Part shown: positions 41,357 to 50,503 of the stretch, piece by piece
Numbering within the stretch: the first letter of the stretch is position 1
Layout of the letters: the number at the start of each line of letters is the position of its first letter
Program-made: the position numbers and the translations under genes
Assembly: GCF_900108315.1 (NCBI RefSeq)
Contig: NZ_FNVB01000003.1
Coordinates: 155,464 to 219,463, forward strand
DNA length: 64,000 bases
Direction of reading: 5' to 3'
From: Saccharopolyspora kobensis
GTDB taxonomy: Bacteria; Actinomycetota; Actinomycetes; Mycobacteriales; Pseudonocardiaceae
Notes under the pieces: model-generated
Told to the model about the DNA's origin: nothing
Databases searched by the model: none
The model's input: the letters and a program-made list of their open reading frames with translations, nothing else

Positions 41357-42154
41357 TCAAAGCGACCAATCCCCTTCTCCCGCAGGTGAAACCCTGCCTC
41401 GGTGCAGCGTGGCGGTCAGCGCCATGCGATCGGCGCGGATCCGGATCGACTCGACGTCCACCGGCCGCCCGTCCGCCGTGCGGGTCAGCCGCTCCAGCGC
41501 GAAAACCGCCGCGTGGTCCGGGATTCCGAGCAGCGCCGCGGTGTCCGGGTCGGCGTTGACCGCGTGCACCGCCACCTCCGCGGAGCCCAGCCGCTGCCCG
41601 GTGGTCTCCTCGATCAGGCTGAACACGTCGCGGCCGGCGAGGTCGCGGTCGAGCAGGCGGTGGCCGATGTCGGCGGTGAGGTAGGTGGTGTCCAGCGACA
41701 GCGGCAGACCGTCCAGCCACCGCAACCGCTCCAGGTGCACGCCGCCCGCCGACGGCGCCACCCCGAGCCGCTCGGCGATCGGCACCGGCAGCTCCGCGAT
41801 GGCCCGGGCGGAGCGGACCTCGTTGGTGATCGTGCCGTAGCCGGTCATCGCCTCGGCCAGCCCGGCCAGCCGGTCGAGCCCGTGGCCGTACTTGGGCAGC
41901 ACGACCCGGGTGCCCACTCCGCGCTGGCGCGTGATGACGCCTTCCCGCCGCAGCAGCGCCAGCGCCTCGCGCACCGCGTTGCGGGAGGCGCCGAACTGCT
42001 CGCCAAGCTGCCGCTCACCGGGCAGCACGCCGTCGGCGAAGCGACCCGCCGTGATCTGGTACCGCAGCACGTCGGCCACCTGCCGCGCCCGTTCGGCGCG
42101 CGGCCGCGCGGAGCTCCACCCGACCGGGATCCGCCTGCCCGCTGTCTCGTCCAC
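41357..42154 (-). CDS. GntR-family regulator (HutC/UTRA type)
   Basis: A 265-residue repressor. The winged helix is at about 20-85 (VADVLRYQITAGRFADGVLPGERQLGEQFGASRNAVREALALLRREGVITRQRGVGTRV). The C-terminal UTRA ligand domain ends with VFALERLTRTADGRPVDVESIRIRADRM. The GTG at 42154 is chosen as start because the upstream codons look non-coding. It is divergent from the L,D-transpeptidase and upstream of the TSUP permease. Confidence 0.85.
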   Translation of the reverse strand: MDETAGRRIPVGWSSARPRAERARQVADVLRYQITAGRFADGVLPGERQLGEQFGASRNAVREALALLRREGVITRQRGVGTRVVLPKYGHGLDRLAGLAEAMTGYGTITNEVRSARAIAELPVPIAERLGVAPSAGGVHLERLRWLDGLPLSLDTTYLTADIGHRLLDRDLAGRDVFSLIEETTGQRLGSAEVAVHAVNADPDTAALLGIPDHAAVFALERLTRTADGRPVDVESIRIRADRMALTATLHRGRVSPAGEGDWSL

Positions 42155-42370
42155 GATCGGCACGCTACCCGGCCAACATTGCGCCAGAGTTACGCCACCC
42201 ACATTGACCTGCGAAAACGCTCGACCAGGCACGATGGTGGGGCGCATCGGAGTTCCGCCGGGCCCACCTGGCCACAACGCCCCGGAAGGCATGATCGTGT
42301 TGAGATGTGCCGATCGGACACCGACAGTTGTCAGGACGTGGAGCCGCAGCGTCGAGGTTCGGGGGTCGGG

Positions 42371-43531
42371 ATGCAGGTCGCAAAGGGGTGGCCGCTCATC
42401 GTCGGGACCGCGCTCGCCTGCGCCCTGACCTCGTGCACGGAACCGGCGCCGAAGGTCTCAGCCGCGTCGGTGACCACCTCGGTGCCCGACGGGGCCGCGC
42501 AGGTCGGACCCAGCGATCCGCTGGTCGTCACCGCCCACCGCGGTGTCCTCACCTCGGTGACCGTCACCGCGGACGGGGGCACCGCGGTCCCGGGCGAGCT
42601 GACCGACGGCGGACGGCGGTGGAGCACCACCGTGCCGCTGGAGTTCAGCAAGACCTACCGGGTGCAGGCCCACGCGCAGGACGCCGAGCGCATCCCGGCA
42701 CCACCGGCCACCTCGACGTTCACCACCGCCACCCCGGTGGAGGAGATCACCGTGGAGCGGACCAGGCCCTCCGCCGGAGACGAGGTCGGCATCGCCATGC
42801 CGGTGTCGATCTACTTCAGCAAGCCGGTGACCGACCGCGCCGCCGTCGAGCGCCGCCTGTCGGTGGAACCGTCGGTGCCGACGGAGGGCTCGTTCCACTG
42901 GATGAGCGACGAGCAGGTCAACTGGCGGCCCAAGGACTACTGGTCGCCCGGCACCACCGTCCGGGTGCGGGCGCGGCTGTACGGGGTGAACACCGGTGGC
43001 GGCGTGATGGGCACCGCCGATCACGAGAGCGAGTTCCGCATCGGGCGGGACCAGCGCGCCGTCGGCGACGTCAACGCCCACACCCTCACCGTCTACCAGG
43101 ACGGCCAGGAGATCAAGCGGCTGCCCGCCTCCTACGGCCGCAGCGTCTACCCCACCCAGTACGGCGTGCACGTGGCCTTCGAGAAGCACACCTCCACCCG
43201 GATGCGCTCGGACACCTGGGGCGGGCCGCAGAAGGGCGAACCCGGCTACTACGACGAGGTCCTGCCCTACGCGGTGCGCATCTCCAACAACGGCGAGTTC
43301 GTCCACGTCAACCCGGCCACCGTGTGGGCGCAGGGCGAGTCCAACGTCTCGCACGGCTGCGTGAACCTCTCCCCGGCCAACGGCAAGTGGTTCTTCGACT
43401 TCGTGCAGATCGGCGACCCGGTGGAGATCGTCGGCTCGGACCGCCCGCTGACCACCGCCGACGGCGACATCCCCGACTGGACCATCCCCTACGACGACTA
43501 CATCAAGGGCAGCGCCCTCTACCAGCAATGA
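42371..43531 (+). CDS. L,D-transpeptidase lipoprotein with Ig-like domains
   Basis: A 386-residue exported lipoprotein (hydrophobic signal, lipobox LTSC with Cys22). Two Ig-like segments (about 45-130 and 135-235) precede the YkuD catalytic domain (about 240-365). The active-site motif is SHGCVNLS with Cys330, and the upstream His is in NNGEFVHVN. Domain order and length match mycobacterial LdtMt2-type enzymes. It makes 3-3 cross-links in peptidoglycan at the outer face of the membrane, linkages that many beta-lactams do not block. Start ATG preceded by GGGGGTCGGG. Confidence 0.9.
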   Translation: MQVAKGWPLIVGTALACALTSCTEPAPKVSAASVTTSVPDGAAQVGPSDPLVVTAHRGVLTSVTVTADGGTAVPGELTDGGRRWSTTVPLEFSKTYRVQAHAQDAERIPAPPATSTFTTATPVEEITVERTRPSAGDEVGIAMPVSIYFSKPVTDRAAVERRLSVEPSVPTEGSFHWMSDEQVNWRPKDYWSPGTTVRVRARLYGVNTGGGVMGTADHESEFRIGRDQRAVGDVNAHTLTVYQDGQEIKRLPASYGRSVYPTQYGVHVAFEKHTSTRMRSDTWGGPQKGEPGYYDEVLPYAVRISNNGEFVHVNPATVWAQGESNVSHGCVNLSPANGKWFFDFVQIGDPVEIVGSDRPLTTADGDIPDWTIPYDDYIKGSALYQQ

Positions 43532-43602
43532 GGTTCCAGACGCCTGTCGCGCAGCGGGACCTCACCGGTGCCCGGCTGCGTGCGTGACCAGCTCCTCGCG
43601 GT

Positions 43603-46600
43603 TCACAGGTACTGGCCGAAGGGGTCGTCGCCGGTGGCCAGCTGGCTGATCCGCACACCCGCCAGGTCGGCCGGGCGCAGCAGGCGGACTTCCGCCGGAT
43701 CGTGCTCGGTGGCGGTGATCCGCTCGCCCTGCAGCGCGATCGCCCGGTCCAGCAGGTTTCGCACCACGCGGCCGTTGCCGAAGGACTCATCGCGCTTGGC
43801 CGCGCGCAGGATGCCGCGGACCTCCGCGCCGACGCCGTCGGCCAGGGCGAACCCGGCGCTGCCCGCCATCCGCTCGAAGATCGCGACGAGCTCGGACTCG
43901 GCGTAGTCCGGGAAGTGGACCACGGACGGGAACCGGGAGGCCAGGCCCGGGTTGGTGCGCAGGAACTCCACCATCCGGCTCTCGTAGCCCGCCGCGATCA
44001 CCACCAGGTCGTCGCGGTGCTCCTCCATCAGCCGCAGCAGTTCGGCGATCGCCTCCGGGCCGTAGGACTGCCTGCCGTCCGGCGGGGTCAGCGCGTAGGC
44101 CTCGTCGATGAACAGCACGCCGCCCAGCGCGCTGTCCACCGCGGCGCGGACCTTCGGCGCGGTCTGGCCGATGTACTGGGCGATCAGGTCGGCGTGCGAG
44201 ACCTCCACCAGGTGCCCGGAGGACAGCAGGCCGAGCTTGGCGTACACCGCCGCGACCAGCCTGGCCACCGTCGTCTTGGCCGTGCCGGGGTTGCCGGTGA
44301 ACACCAGGTGCCGCATGCGCGAGCCCAGCGCCAGCCCCGCGCCGCGGCGCAACCGGTCCGCTTCGGCCTCCGCCACCAGCAGCCGCACCTCGCGCTTGAC
44401 CGACTCCAGGCCGACCAGGTCGTCGATCAGCGCCAGCGGGTCCTCCGGGAGATCGGTGCGCACCCGCTCCACCGAGGTGTCCGGGACGTCGGCGGCCACG
44501 ATCCGGTTGACCGCGCGCGGTTTCCGGCCGGTCAGGATCCGCCGGGACTGCGCGGAGATCGTGCGCTCCAGCAGGTGCACGGCCAGCCGGCCGTTGGTCA
44601 TCGCCGCAGTGCGGCGGGCGGCGCGGACCAGGCGGGCGACCTTGGCCCGCACGCCGGTCGCGACGGTGAAACCGGCTTCGGCGGCCTTGCGCTCGAACAG
44701 CTCCACGACCTGCTCGTCGGTCAGGTCCGGGAAGCGCACCACCTTCGGGAAGCGGGCCGCCAGCTCCGGGGTCGCCTTGAGCAGCCCGTTCACCGCCGCG
44801 TCCGGACCGCACAGCACCACCAGCAGGTCGTCCTGGCGCGCCTGCAGGCCGGCCAGCAGCGCATCGATCACACCGCGGTTGCGGGAGTGGTCGAGATCGA
44901 TGCCGGGGCGGGCGAGCGTGCCCGCGTCCTCGATGCACAGCACCCCGCCCGAGGCCTGGTCGATCGCGCGCTGCACGCCGACGGCCGCCTCCGCCAGGTG
45001 CCGCCCGGCCAGATCCGCGCAGTCGACCACCACCAGGTGCCCCGAGGACAGCACGCCGAGATCGGCGCACATCCGGCCCAGGATCCCGGCCGCGGTCGTC
45101 TTCCCGGTTCCGGCCGAGCCGGTGAACACCAGGTGCCGCGGGCGGACCGCCTCCGGCATCCCGGCCTCCCGGCGCAGCTCCGCGGCCCGCACCTCGGCCA
45201 GCACCTGGTCCAGCTCGCGGCGGACCGACTCCAGGCCGACGCAGTCGGCGAAACCGGCACCGCGGACCGGGGATTCCGGCAAGTCCCGGCGCAGCACTTC
45301 CACTCGGCCGCCGCCGTTGCGGGCCCGTGCCGCTTCGACGCCGCGCTCGGCCAGGTGCTCGACCAGGCGCGCACCGCGCAGGTTCTGCTGCCCGGCCGCC
45401 GCCAGCCGCGCGCCCTCCCGGGCGGCGTCCTCGGAGATCACCGCTTCCCGCCGGGCCACCGCGCGCCGGAACAGCTCCACGCGCTCGTCCTCGGTGAACG
45501 CCCGGGTGGCGGCGACCCGGAACTGCTGCAGCAGCGCGGGATTCACCTCGCCCACCCGGTCCGCTCCCCCGGCCCGGCACACCGCGATGACGTGCAGGTC
45601 CGGCACGCGGTTCAGCAGCCGCCGCAGCTCTTCCAGCAACGCCGCCCCGGACCACTCCAGGCCCGCCAGCCGGTCGAGCCCGTGCAGCACCAGCAGATCA
45701 CGCGAACCGAGGGCGTAGGTCTTCTGCTGCAGGTGCACCACGGCGTTGCTGACGTCCAGGCTGGCGAACTCCGCCTCGGAGACCCACATCTCCTGCCGCT
45801 GCGCACCGGCCTTGAGCAAAGCACCGCGCAGCAGCCGGAGCGCGGTGCCGCGGCCGGTGCTTTCAGGGCCCGTCAACAACATTCGCACCGCGCGGCCGTC
45901 CTGGGCGGCGGACAGCTCGGTGCGCAGCGCCGACACCAGCTCCGGCTGGCCCACCAGCTCGGCGGCCGGATCCTCCTGCGCCGCAGGCAGGTCCTCGCCG
46001 GTGGTCAGCTTCGCCGCCAGCGGGTTGCGGACCCGGCGCGGCTGGGCGAGCACCCTGAGCTGCTGCTGGAAATCGCGGACCAGGACACCGCAGTTCGGCG
46101 TCACCACGCCGTGCGGCAGTCCCTGCACCACTCCGCTGATCCGCATCGCCATGTCGAGCCAGGCGCGGCAGACGTCGACCTCACCGGCCAGCACCGCGCG
46201 CCCGAGCCAGGCCAGCACCTGGCCGTGCCACCGGTCGGCGTTGAACGTCGGCCGGTAGCCGGCGAACATGCTCTGCACGGTCTCGAACATCGGGCGCCCG
46301 GTGGTCAGCGCGAGCTCCACCGGCACTTCCACCAGGTCCGCGTGCAGCATCAGGTGCGCCAGCACGGCCTCGTGCTCCATGCCGGGGCCGACGTCGGGCA
46401 CCGGGCCGGGGCTCACCGCGCTCGGCACCCGCTCCAGCAGCCGCTGGTGCGCGGCCAGGAATCCCGAGCACGCCCAGTCCAGGTAGGCGGCCGGGCCGGC
46501 GAGCTCGGGCAGCGCCGCCAGCACCGATTCGTCCGCCCGCTGCGCCCACGCCTCCCGCAGCGTCTCGACCGGGGCGAGGAGGTCCTGCTTGGCCAGCGCC

Positions 46601-47133
46601 GGATCGGCGGCCCGCAGGTCGTGCAGGGCGATCAGCGCCTGCCTGCGCGACTCGACGGGTTCGAGCCCGGCGAAGACGTCCAGGCAGCGGCGGGCCAGGT
46701 CGAAGGCCGCCTCCCGCAGCTCCGGATCGTCACCGGCACCGGTCAGCAGCCACTCGGCGGGCAGCCGGAACACCGCCGCGTGCGCGCTCCACGACCAGCT
46801 GCGCACCGGCGACCACGGCTGGGCCACGAACCCGCTCAGCGTCTCGCACTGCACGTCGGCGGCGTTGCCGCCGCGCACCGCCACCGTGCCGAGCAGGAAC
46901 TCCAGCAGGCACCACAGCTCCGCACCGACGACCGTGGTGCCTTCGGCGTAGAACTCCGGCAGCTCCACGGCCAGCCGCTCGGCGGCCGGATCCCGGTTGA
47001 GCTCCTCCGCGCGCTCCCAGATCTCCTGGTACAGCCCGTCCGGAACCCGCCACGGGCCGTGGGCGTACACGTCCAGCACGGGTTCATCGGACAGCAGCAG
47101 TCGCAGGTGCTCGGGCAACGTCGGTCGGTCCAC
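43603..47133 (-). CDS. Large protein with three AAA ATPase modules (SpoVK/CbbX/EccA-like)
   Basis: A 1176-residue cytosolic protein. An N-terminal helical domain (about 1-380) of unknown type is followed by three AAA-like modules. Module 1 (about 400-560) has a degenerate P-loop TGPESTGRGT and no Walker B DE. Module 2 (about 640-850) has FTGSAGTGKTTAAG but a weak Walker B (VLCIEDAGTL). Module 3 (about 900-1150) is the most complete: FTGNPGTAKTTVARL, VLFIDEAYALTPP, and an R-finger region near LASRFPSVVHF. Modules 2 and 3 are CbbX/CfxQ-like. This family includes EccA of type VII secretion and SpoVK, which remodel protein complexes. No ESX gene is near. GTG start. Confidence 0.85.
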   Translation of the reverse strand: MDRPTLPEHLRLLLSDEPVLDVYAHGPWRVPDGLYQEIWERAEELNRDPAAERLAVELPEFYAEGTTVVGAELWCLLEFLLGTVAVRGGNAADVQCETLSGFVAQPWSPVRSWSWSAHAAVFRLPAEWLLTGAGDDPELREAAFDLARRCLDVFAGLEPVESRRQALIALHDLRAADPALAKQDLLAPVETLREAWAQRADESVLAALPELAGPAAYLDWACSGFLAAHQRLLERVPSAVSPGPVPDVGPGMEHEAVLAHLMLHADLVEVPVELALTTGRPMFETVQSMFAGYRPTFNADRWHGQVLAWLGRAVLAGEVDVCRAWLDMAMRISGVVQGLPHGVVTPNCGVLVRDFQQQLRVLAQPRRVRNPLAAKLTTGEDLPAAQEDPAAELVGQPELVSALRTELSAAQDGRAVRMLLTGPESTGRGTALRLLRGALLKAGAQRQEMWVSEAEFASLDVSNAVVHLQQKTYALGSRDLLVLHGLDRLAGLEWSGAALLEELRRLLNRVPDLHVIAVCRAGGADRVGEVNPALLQQFRVAATRAFTEDERVELFRRAVARREAVISEDAAREGARLAAAGQQNLRGARLVEHLAERGVEAARARNGGGRVEVLRRDLPESPVRGAGFADCVGLESVRRELDQVLAEVRAAELRREAGMPEAVRPRHLVFTGSAGTGKTTAAGILGRMCADLGVLSSGHLVVVDCADLAGRHLAEAAVGVQRAIDQASGGVLCIEDAGTLARPGIDLDHSRNRGVIDALLAGLQARQDDLLVVLCGPDAAVNGLLKATPELAARFPKVVRFPDLTDEQVVELFERKAAEAGFTVATGVRAKVARLVRAARRTAAMTNGRLAVHLLERTISAQSRRILTGRKPRAVNRIVAADVPDTSVERVRTDLPEDPLALIDDLVGLESVKREVRLLVAEAEADRLRRGAGLALGSRMRHLVFTGNPGTAKTTVARLVAAVYAKLGLLSSGHLVEVSHADLIAQYIGQTAPKVRAAVDSALGGVLFIDEAYALTPPDGRQSYGPEAIAELLRLMEEHRDDLVVIAAGYESRMVEFLRTNPGLASRFPSVVHFPDYAESELVAIFERMAGSAGFALADGVGAEVRGILRAAKRDESFGNGRVVRNLLDRAIALQGERITATEHDPAEVRLLRPADLAGVRISQLATGDDPFGQYL

Positions 47134-47183
47134 GATCGGCCAGACTACTGACGCGCGTCACCTGCTCGGGGGAGAACCCGCAC

Positions 47184-48170
47184 TCAGGGCATGGCCAGCA
47201 CGATCTTGCCGAGCGCCCCGCCGGTGCGCAGCCGGTCGAGGGCTTCGGCGGCGCTCGCCAGCGGGAAGACCTCGTCCACGACCGGCCTGATCCGGCCCTC
47301 GGCCACCGCGGGCAGCACCTCCGGCACGAGCCCGGCGAGCACCTCGCCCAGCTCGGCGGGCCGCCCGAAGCCGAACGAGACGCCGCGCAGGTGCAGGTGC
47401 CGGTAGGACAGGTGATCCAGGTCGATCGTGGACTCCGCCCGGTCCAGGCGACCGATGTTGACCAGGTGCCCGCCGACGCGGGTGGCCGGCAGGCTGGCCG
47501 CGAAGAGCCGCCCGCCGACGTGGTCGAGCACCACGTCCACGCCCTCACCGCCGGTGGCCGCCAGCACCTCCTCGGTCAGGTCCTCGCCAGGGCCGACGAC
47601 GACCACGTCCGCTCCCGCGCTGGCCAGCAGCGCCTCCTTCGACGCCGTCCGGGTGGTGCCCACGACCGTCGAAGCGCCGAGCACCTTGGCGATCTGCACG
47701 CCGAGCAGCCCGATCGCCGAAGCGGCACCGGTGATGAGCACCGACTGCCCGGCCCGGAAGGCGCCCAGGACCAGCGCACCGTGCTCGGTGAGCAGACCGG
47801 TCGGCAGCGAGGCGGCCTCCTCGTACCCGGCTGCGCCGGGAACTGGCAGCACGTGCCGGTGATCCGCGCGGACGTACTGGGCGAAGCTGCGCGGCTGGGT
47901 GCCCATCACCCGCTCCCCCACCAGCACACCGGTGACGCCCGGGCCCACGGCGCAGACCTCACCGGCGAACTCGTACCCGGCCTGGTACGGCTCGCCCGTG
48001 CCACCGGTGGCCGGATCGGTGGCGGCCAGCACCGAGGCATCGGCGTTGTTCAGCGCCGCCGCTCGCACGCGCACCAGCACCTGACCCGGCCCGGCGTCGG
48101 GCACCGGGACCTCCCGGGCCTCCCACTCGGGGCCGGTGCCGCCGAAAAGCGCGATCATCGTCGCGGGCAT
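47184..48170 (-). CDS. Zinc-free MDR oxidoreductase (quinone oxidoreductase-like)
   Basis: A 328-residue NADPH-dependent enzyme of the quinone oxidoreductase branch of the MDR family. The start has NNADASVLAATDPATGG and YQAGYEFAGEVCAVGPGV. The cofactor motif is LITGAASAIGLLGVQIAKVLGAS. There are no zinc-binding Cys clusters. The ATG has GGAGGAG nine nt upstream. It is 72 nt downstream of furA and co-directional, so it may be part of an oxidative stress unit, in the position where mycobacteria keep katG. Confidence 0.85.
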   Translation of the reverse strand: MPATMIALFGGTGPEWEAREVPVPDAGPGQVLVRVRAAALNNADASVLAATDPATGGTGEPYQAGYEFAGEVCAVGPGVTGVLVGERVMGTQPRSFAQYVRADHRHVLPVPGAAGYEEAASLPTGLLTEHGALVLGAFRAGQSVLITGAASAIGLLGVQIAKVLGASTVVGTTRTASKEALLASAGADVVVVGPGEDLTEEVLAATGGEGVDVVLDHVGGRLFAASLPATRVGGHLVNIGRLDRAESTIDLDHLSYRHLHLRGVSFGFGRPAELGEVLAGLVPEVLPAVAEGRIRPVVDEVFPLASAAEALDRLRTGGALGKIVLAMP

Positions 48171-48242
48171 GCCGATCTCCTCCGTGGAGCACCTGGCCGA
48201 AGAGGTCGCCCCAGGATGGCCGCAGGGCGAACCGCCCGCACC

Positions 48243-48677
48243 TCAGCCGGTGGCCGGATCGGCAGAGCAGTCCGGGCAGAGGCCCCAGTAGATGACCTCG
48301 GCTTCGTCGATCGTGAAGCCCCGGGCATCGGAAGCGGTCAGGCAGGGCGCGGCACCCACGGCGCAGTCGACGTCGGCGACCACTCCGCAGGACCGGCACG
48401 CCAGGTGGTGGTGGTTGTCCCCCACCCGCGCTTCGTAGCGGGCCAGCGAGCCCATCGGCTGGATGCGGCGCAGCAGCCCAGCGGCGGTCAGCGCCCGCAG
48501 CACGTCGTAGACGGCCTGGTGGGACACCTTCGGGAGCGCCTCGCGCACCACGCCGATAATCGACTCGGTGTCCGCGTGCGGGTGGGCGTGCACCGCTGAC
48601 AACACGGCGACCCGCGGTCGGGTCACGCGCAGTTCACCCTCGCGCAGCAGGTGCTCGAGGTCGGCTGTCGTCGGCAC
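48243..48677 (-). CDS. furA: Fur-family peroxide-sensing regulator FurA
   Basis: A 144-residue Fur protein. The winged helix is at about 15-85 ([41 protein letters not shown]). Metal sites include [13 protein letters not shown] and the CPDC end. The stretch [36 protein letters not shown] is closely like mycobacterial FurA, which represses katG and itself and is inactivated by peroxide. GTG start at 48677, with no clear ribosome site (perhaps leaderless). In this window katG is absent. Confidence 0.88.
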   Translation of the reverse strand: MPTTADLEHLLREGELRVTRPRVAVLSAVHAHPHADTESIIGVVREALPKVSHQAVYDVLRALTAAGLLRRIQPMGSLARYEARVGDNHHHLACRSCGVVADVDCAVGAAPCLTASDARGFTIDEAEVIYWGLCPDCSADPATG

Positions 48678-48807
48678 GCGCCGAAGTCTCGTCCGGTTTC
48701 CGGAGCCGATCAAGAGCGTTTCGCACTCCCGCAATTGTTTTCGTTCAACACTGAAGCCATCGATGCCCCTGAAGGAATGCCGCCGACCACCGCACCGGCC
48801 GAACTGG

Positions 48808-48824
48808 ATACACGTAGGGGGTAT
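48808..48824. promoter_or_regulatory. Upstream CsoR-like half-conserved site
   Basis: ATACACGTAGGGGGTAT keeps the right half (GGGGGTAT) and outer ATAC of the copper-responsive CsoR box, with two changes in the left half. It lies between furA and the copper operon and may be a distal operator. Confidence 0.4.
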
Positions 48825-48984
48825 ACGCCAGGGCGACCAGTGACTCCCGTCACCATTTACGCCTCCGACCCGGCCGCAGGGCACCCGAACGACACCCGAG
48901 AACCCTCGATCTCGCCGAGACACCAGCGAAAACATCCCACGGCCCATCCTCGCGGCCACCTTTCGCGGCAGATCTCCCGCAGGC

Positions 48985-49013
48985 TTGCCATCCATACCCC
49001 CAGGGGGTATAAA
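48985..49013 (+). promoter_or_regulatory. Copper operon promoter with CsoR box in its spacer
   Basis: TTGCCA (48985-48990) and TATAAA (49008-49013) are exactly 17 nt apart. The spacer and the first -10 bases hold the perfect palindrome ATACCCCCAGGGGGTAT (48994-49010), matching the actinobacterial CsoR consensus (TACCC...GGGTA). Bound CsoR would exclude RNA polymerase until Cu(I) releases it. The start point would be near 49020. Confidence 0.65.
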
Positions 49014-49033
49014 TCTCGTACACGAGGAACACC

Positions 49034-49048
49034 TACCCCCTACGGGTA
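49034..49048. promoter_or_regulatory. Downstream CsoR-like box
   Basis: TACCCCCTACGGGTA is a TACCC-N5-GGGTA site located just after the predicted start point and 23 nt before copZ. It is likely a second repressor site. Confidence 0.5.
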
Positions 49049-49070
49049 CAGAGCCGAAGAGGAGCTCCCG

Positions 49071-49280
49071 ATGACCGAGTCCACCTTCACCGTCGTCGGC
49101 ATGACCTGCGGGCACTGCGTCCAGTCGGTGACCGAGGAGGTCAGCCAGATCTCCGGCGTCTCCGAGGTCGCCGTCGACCTGCCCACCGGAGCGGTGACCG
49201 TCTCCAGCACCGCAGCGATCAGCACCGACGAGGTGCGCGCCGCCGTCGAGGAGGCCGGCTACCAGCTGGCCGGCAGTTGA
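49071..49280 (+). CDS. copZ: Copper chaperone CopZ (HMA domain)
   Basis: A 69-residue soluble protein that is one HMA domain. The metal motif is GMTCGHC (Cys13, Cys16), and the fold ends with [13 protein letters not shown]. It carries Cu(I) to CopA in the cytosol. GAGGAG lies 8 nt upstream of the ATG. It is the first gene of the copper operon and sits behind the CsoR-like promoter. Confidence 0.92.
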   Translation: MTESTFTVVGMTCGHCVQSVTEEVSQISGVSEVAVDLPTGAVTVSSTAAISTDEVRAAVEEAGYQLAGS

Positions 49281-49333
49281 CCTGGAACCGGCCGGGCCCA
49301 CGGGCCCGGCCCCGCACGCAGTGAGGATTCGCC

Positions 49334-50266
49334 ATGAACGCAGCAGGAAAGCTCTCCGCCTACGGTGCGGTGCTCGCTCTGGTCGCCGGTGGCGCCTGGG
49401 CGGTCGGCACCGCTGTCGGTCCCGTCTCCGCCGCCCCCGTCCCGAGCAGCCACGACGGCATGCCCAGCGGTGACGGGCACGGGAACGCCCACGGCGGCAC
49501 CGTCGCGGAGACCGACCTGCCCGGTGGGCTCGCGTCGTCCCGGGGCGGCTACACCTTCGCGCCCACCGCGACCACCCGGAACGCCGGTGCCACCGAGCCC
49601 TTCTCCTTCCGCGTCCTCGGCCCGGACGGGCGCGCGGTCACCGCCTTCGACGTCGAGCACGACAAGCGCATGCACCTCATCGTGGTGCGCCGCGACACCG
49701 CGGGATTCCAGCACCTGCACCCGGAGATGGCCGCCGACGGCACCTGGAGCACTCCGCTGGACCTGCCCGAGGCCGGCAGCTACCGGGTCTTCGCCGACTT
49801 CACCCCGACCGGCGGGGCGGGGACCACCCTCGGCACCGACATCGCCGCCGCAGGCGAGTTCGAGCCGCGCGAGTTCGCCCCGTCGCGGGTCGCCGAGGTC
49901 GACGGCTACCAGGTCCGGCTCGACGGCGAGCTCGTCGCGGGCCAGTCGTCGCCGCTGCGGCTGACGGTCAGCAAGGACGGCGCGCCCGTCACCGACCTGC
50001 AGCCCTACCTGTCCGCCTACGGCCACCTGGTCGCGCTGCGCAGCGGGGACCTCGCCTACCTGCACGTGCACCCGGAAGGCGCACCCGGCGACGGACGCAC
50101 CGCACCCGGCCCGCAGATCGACTTCGTCGCGGCGGTGCCGAGCGCGGACACCTACCGGCTGTTCCTGGACTTCCAGCACGACGGCGTCGTGCGCACCGCG
50201 GAGTTCACAGTGGACACCAGCGGCAGCGCGCCCGCGGCGGACCAGCCCGGTCACACCGGGCACTGA
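49334..50266 (+). CDS. Secreted copper-locus protein
   Basis: A 310-residue exported protein. The signal peptide ends near residue 34 (VSAAPVP), followed by a His-rich stretch (SSHDG...[10 protein letters not shown]). The body has two related beta-sandwich-like halves: [20 protein letters not shown]...FQHLHPEM, and later ...[22 protein letters not shown]. The paired HLHP / HVHPEG motifs are plausible copper ligands. It ends with PGHTGH. Such proteins are common between copZ and copA in actinobacteria, but no function is established. It may bind copper outside the membrane. Confidence 0.75.
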   Translation: MNAAGKLSAYGAVLALVAGGAWAVGTAVGPVSAAPVPSSHDGMPSGDGHGNAHGGTVAETDLPGGLASSRGGYTFAPTATTRNAGATEPFSFRVLGPDGRAVTAFDVEHDKRMHLIVVRRDTAGFQHLHPEMAADGTWSTPLDLPEAGSYRVFADFTPTGGAGTTLGTDIAAAGEFEPREFAPSRVAEVDGYQVRLDGELVAGQSSPLRLTVSKDGAPVTDLQPYLSAYGHLVALRSGDLAYLHVHPEGAPGDGRTAPGPQIDFVAAVPSADTYRLFLDFQHDGVVRTAEFTVDTSGSAPAADQPGHTGH

Positions 50267-50367
50267 CGCGAGAACAGTCCTGGTCGATCGACTTATTCCC
50301 TCATTCCGCAACAGCGAAACGAGTCGCCGCAAGCGCGAAGCGCCGCCCTAGCAACTCGCACAGCCGC

Positions 50368-50441
50368 GGGTCCTCAGACGCTTGCTGGCGAGGACCCCTC
50401 CGCCGCGCGTCCGACGTGCACCCGTCCGGGAAGCGTCTGAG
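50368..50441 (+). other. Mutually exclusive hairpins upstream of copA
   Basis: GGGTCCTC (50368-50375) can pair with GAGGACCC (50390-50397). CTCAGACGCTT (50373-50383) can instead pair with AAGCGTCTGAG (50431-50441). The two share 50373-50375, so only one can form fully. All of this lies in the 237-nt gap before copA. It looks like an attenuator or processing site, without a T-run. Confidence 0.4.
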
Positions 50442-50503
50442 ATTCCGCCACCCGCACCGCCACGCAGAACGAGCGTGGGATCACTCATCTAGGAGAAACC
50501 GCA

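Noticed and set aside
43702..47151. A 1149-codon plus-strand frame across the AAA gene
   Set aside because: No motif and no start context. The minus-strand AAA protein explains the region.
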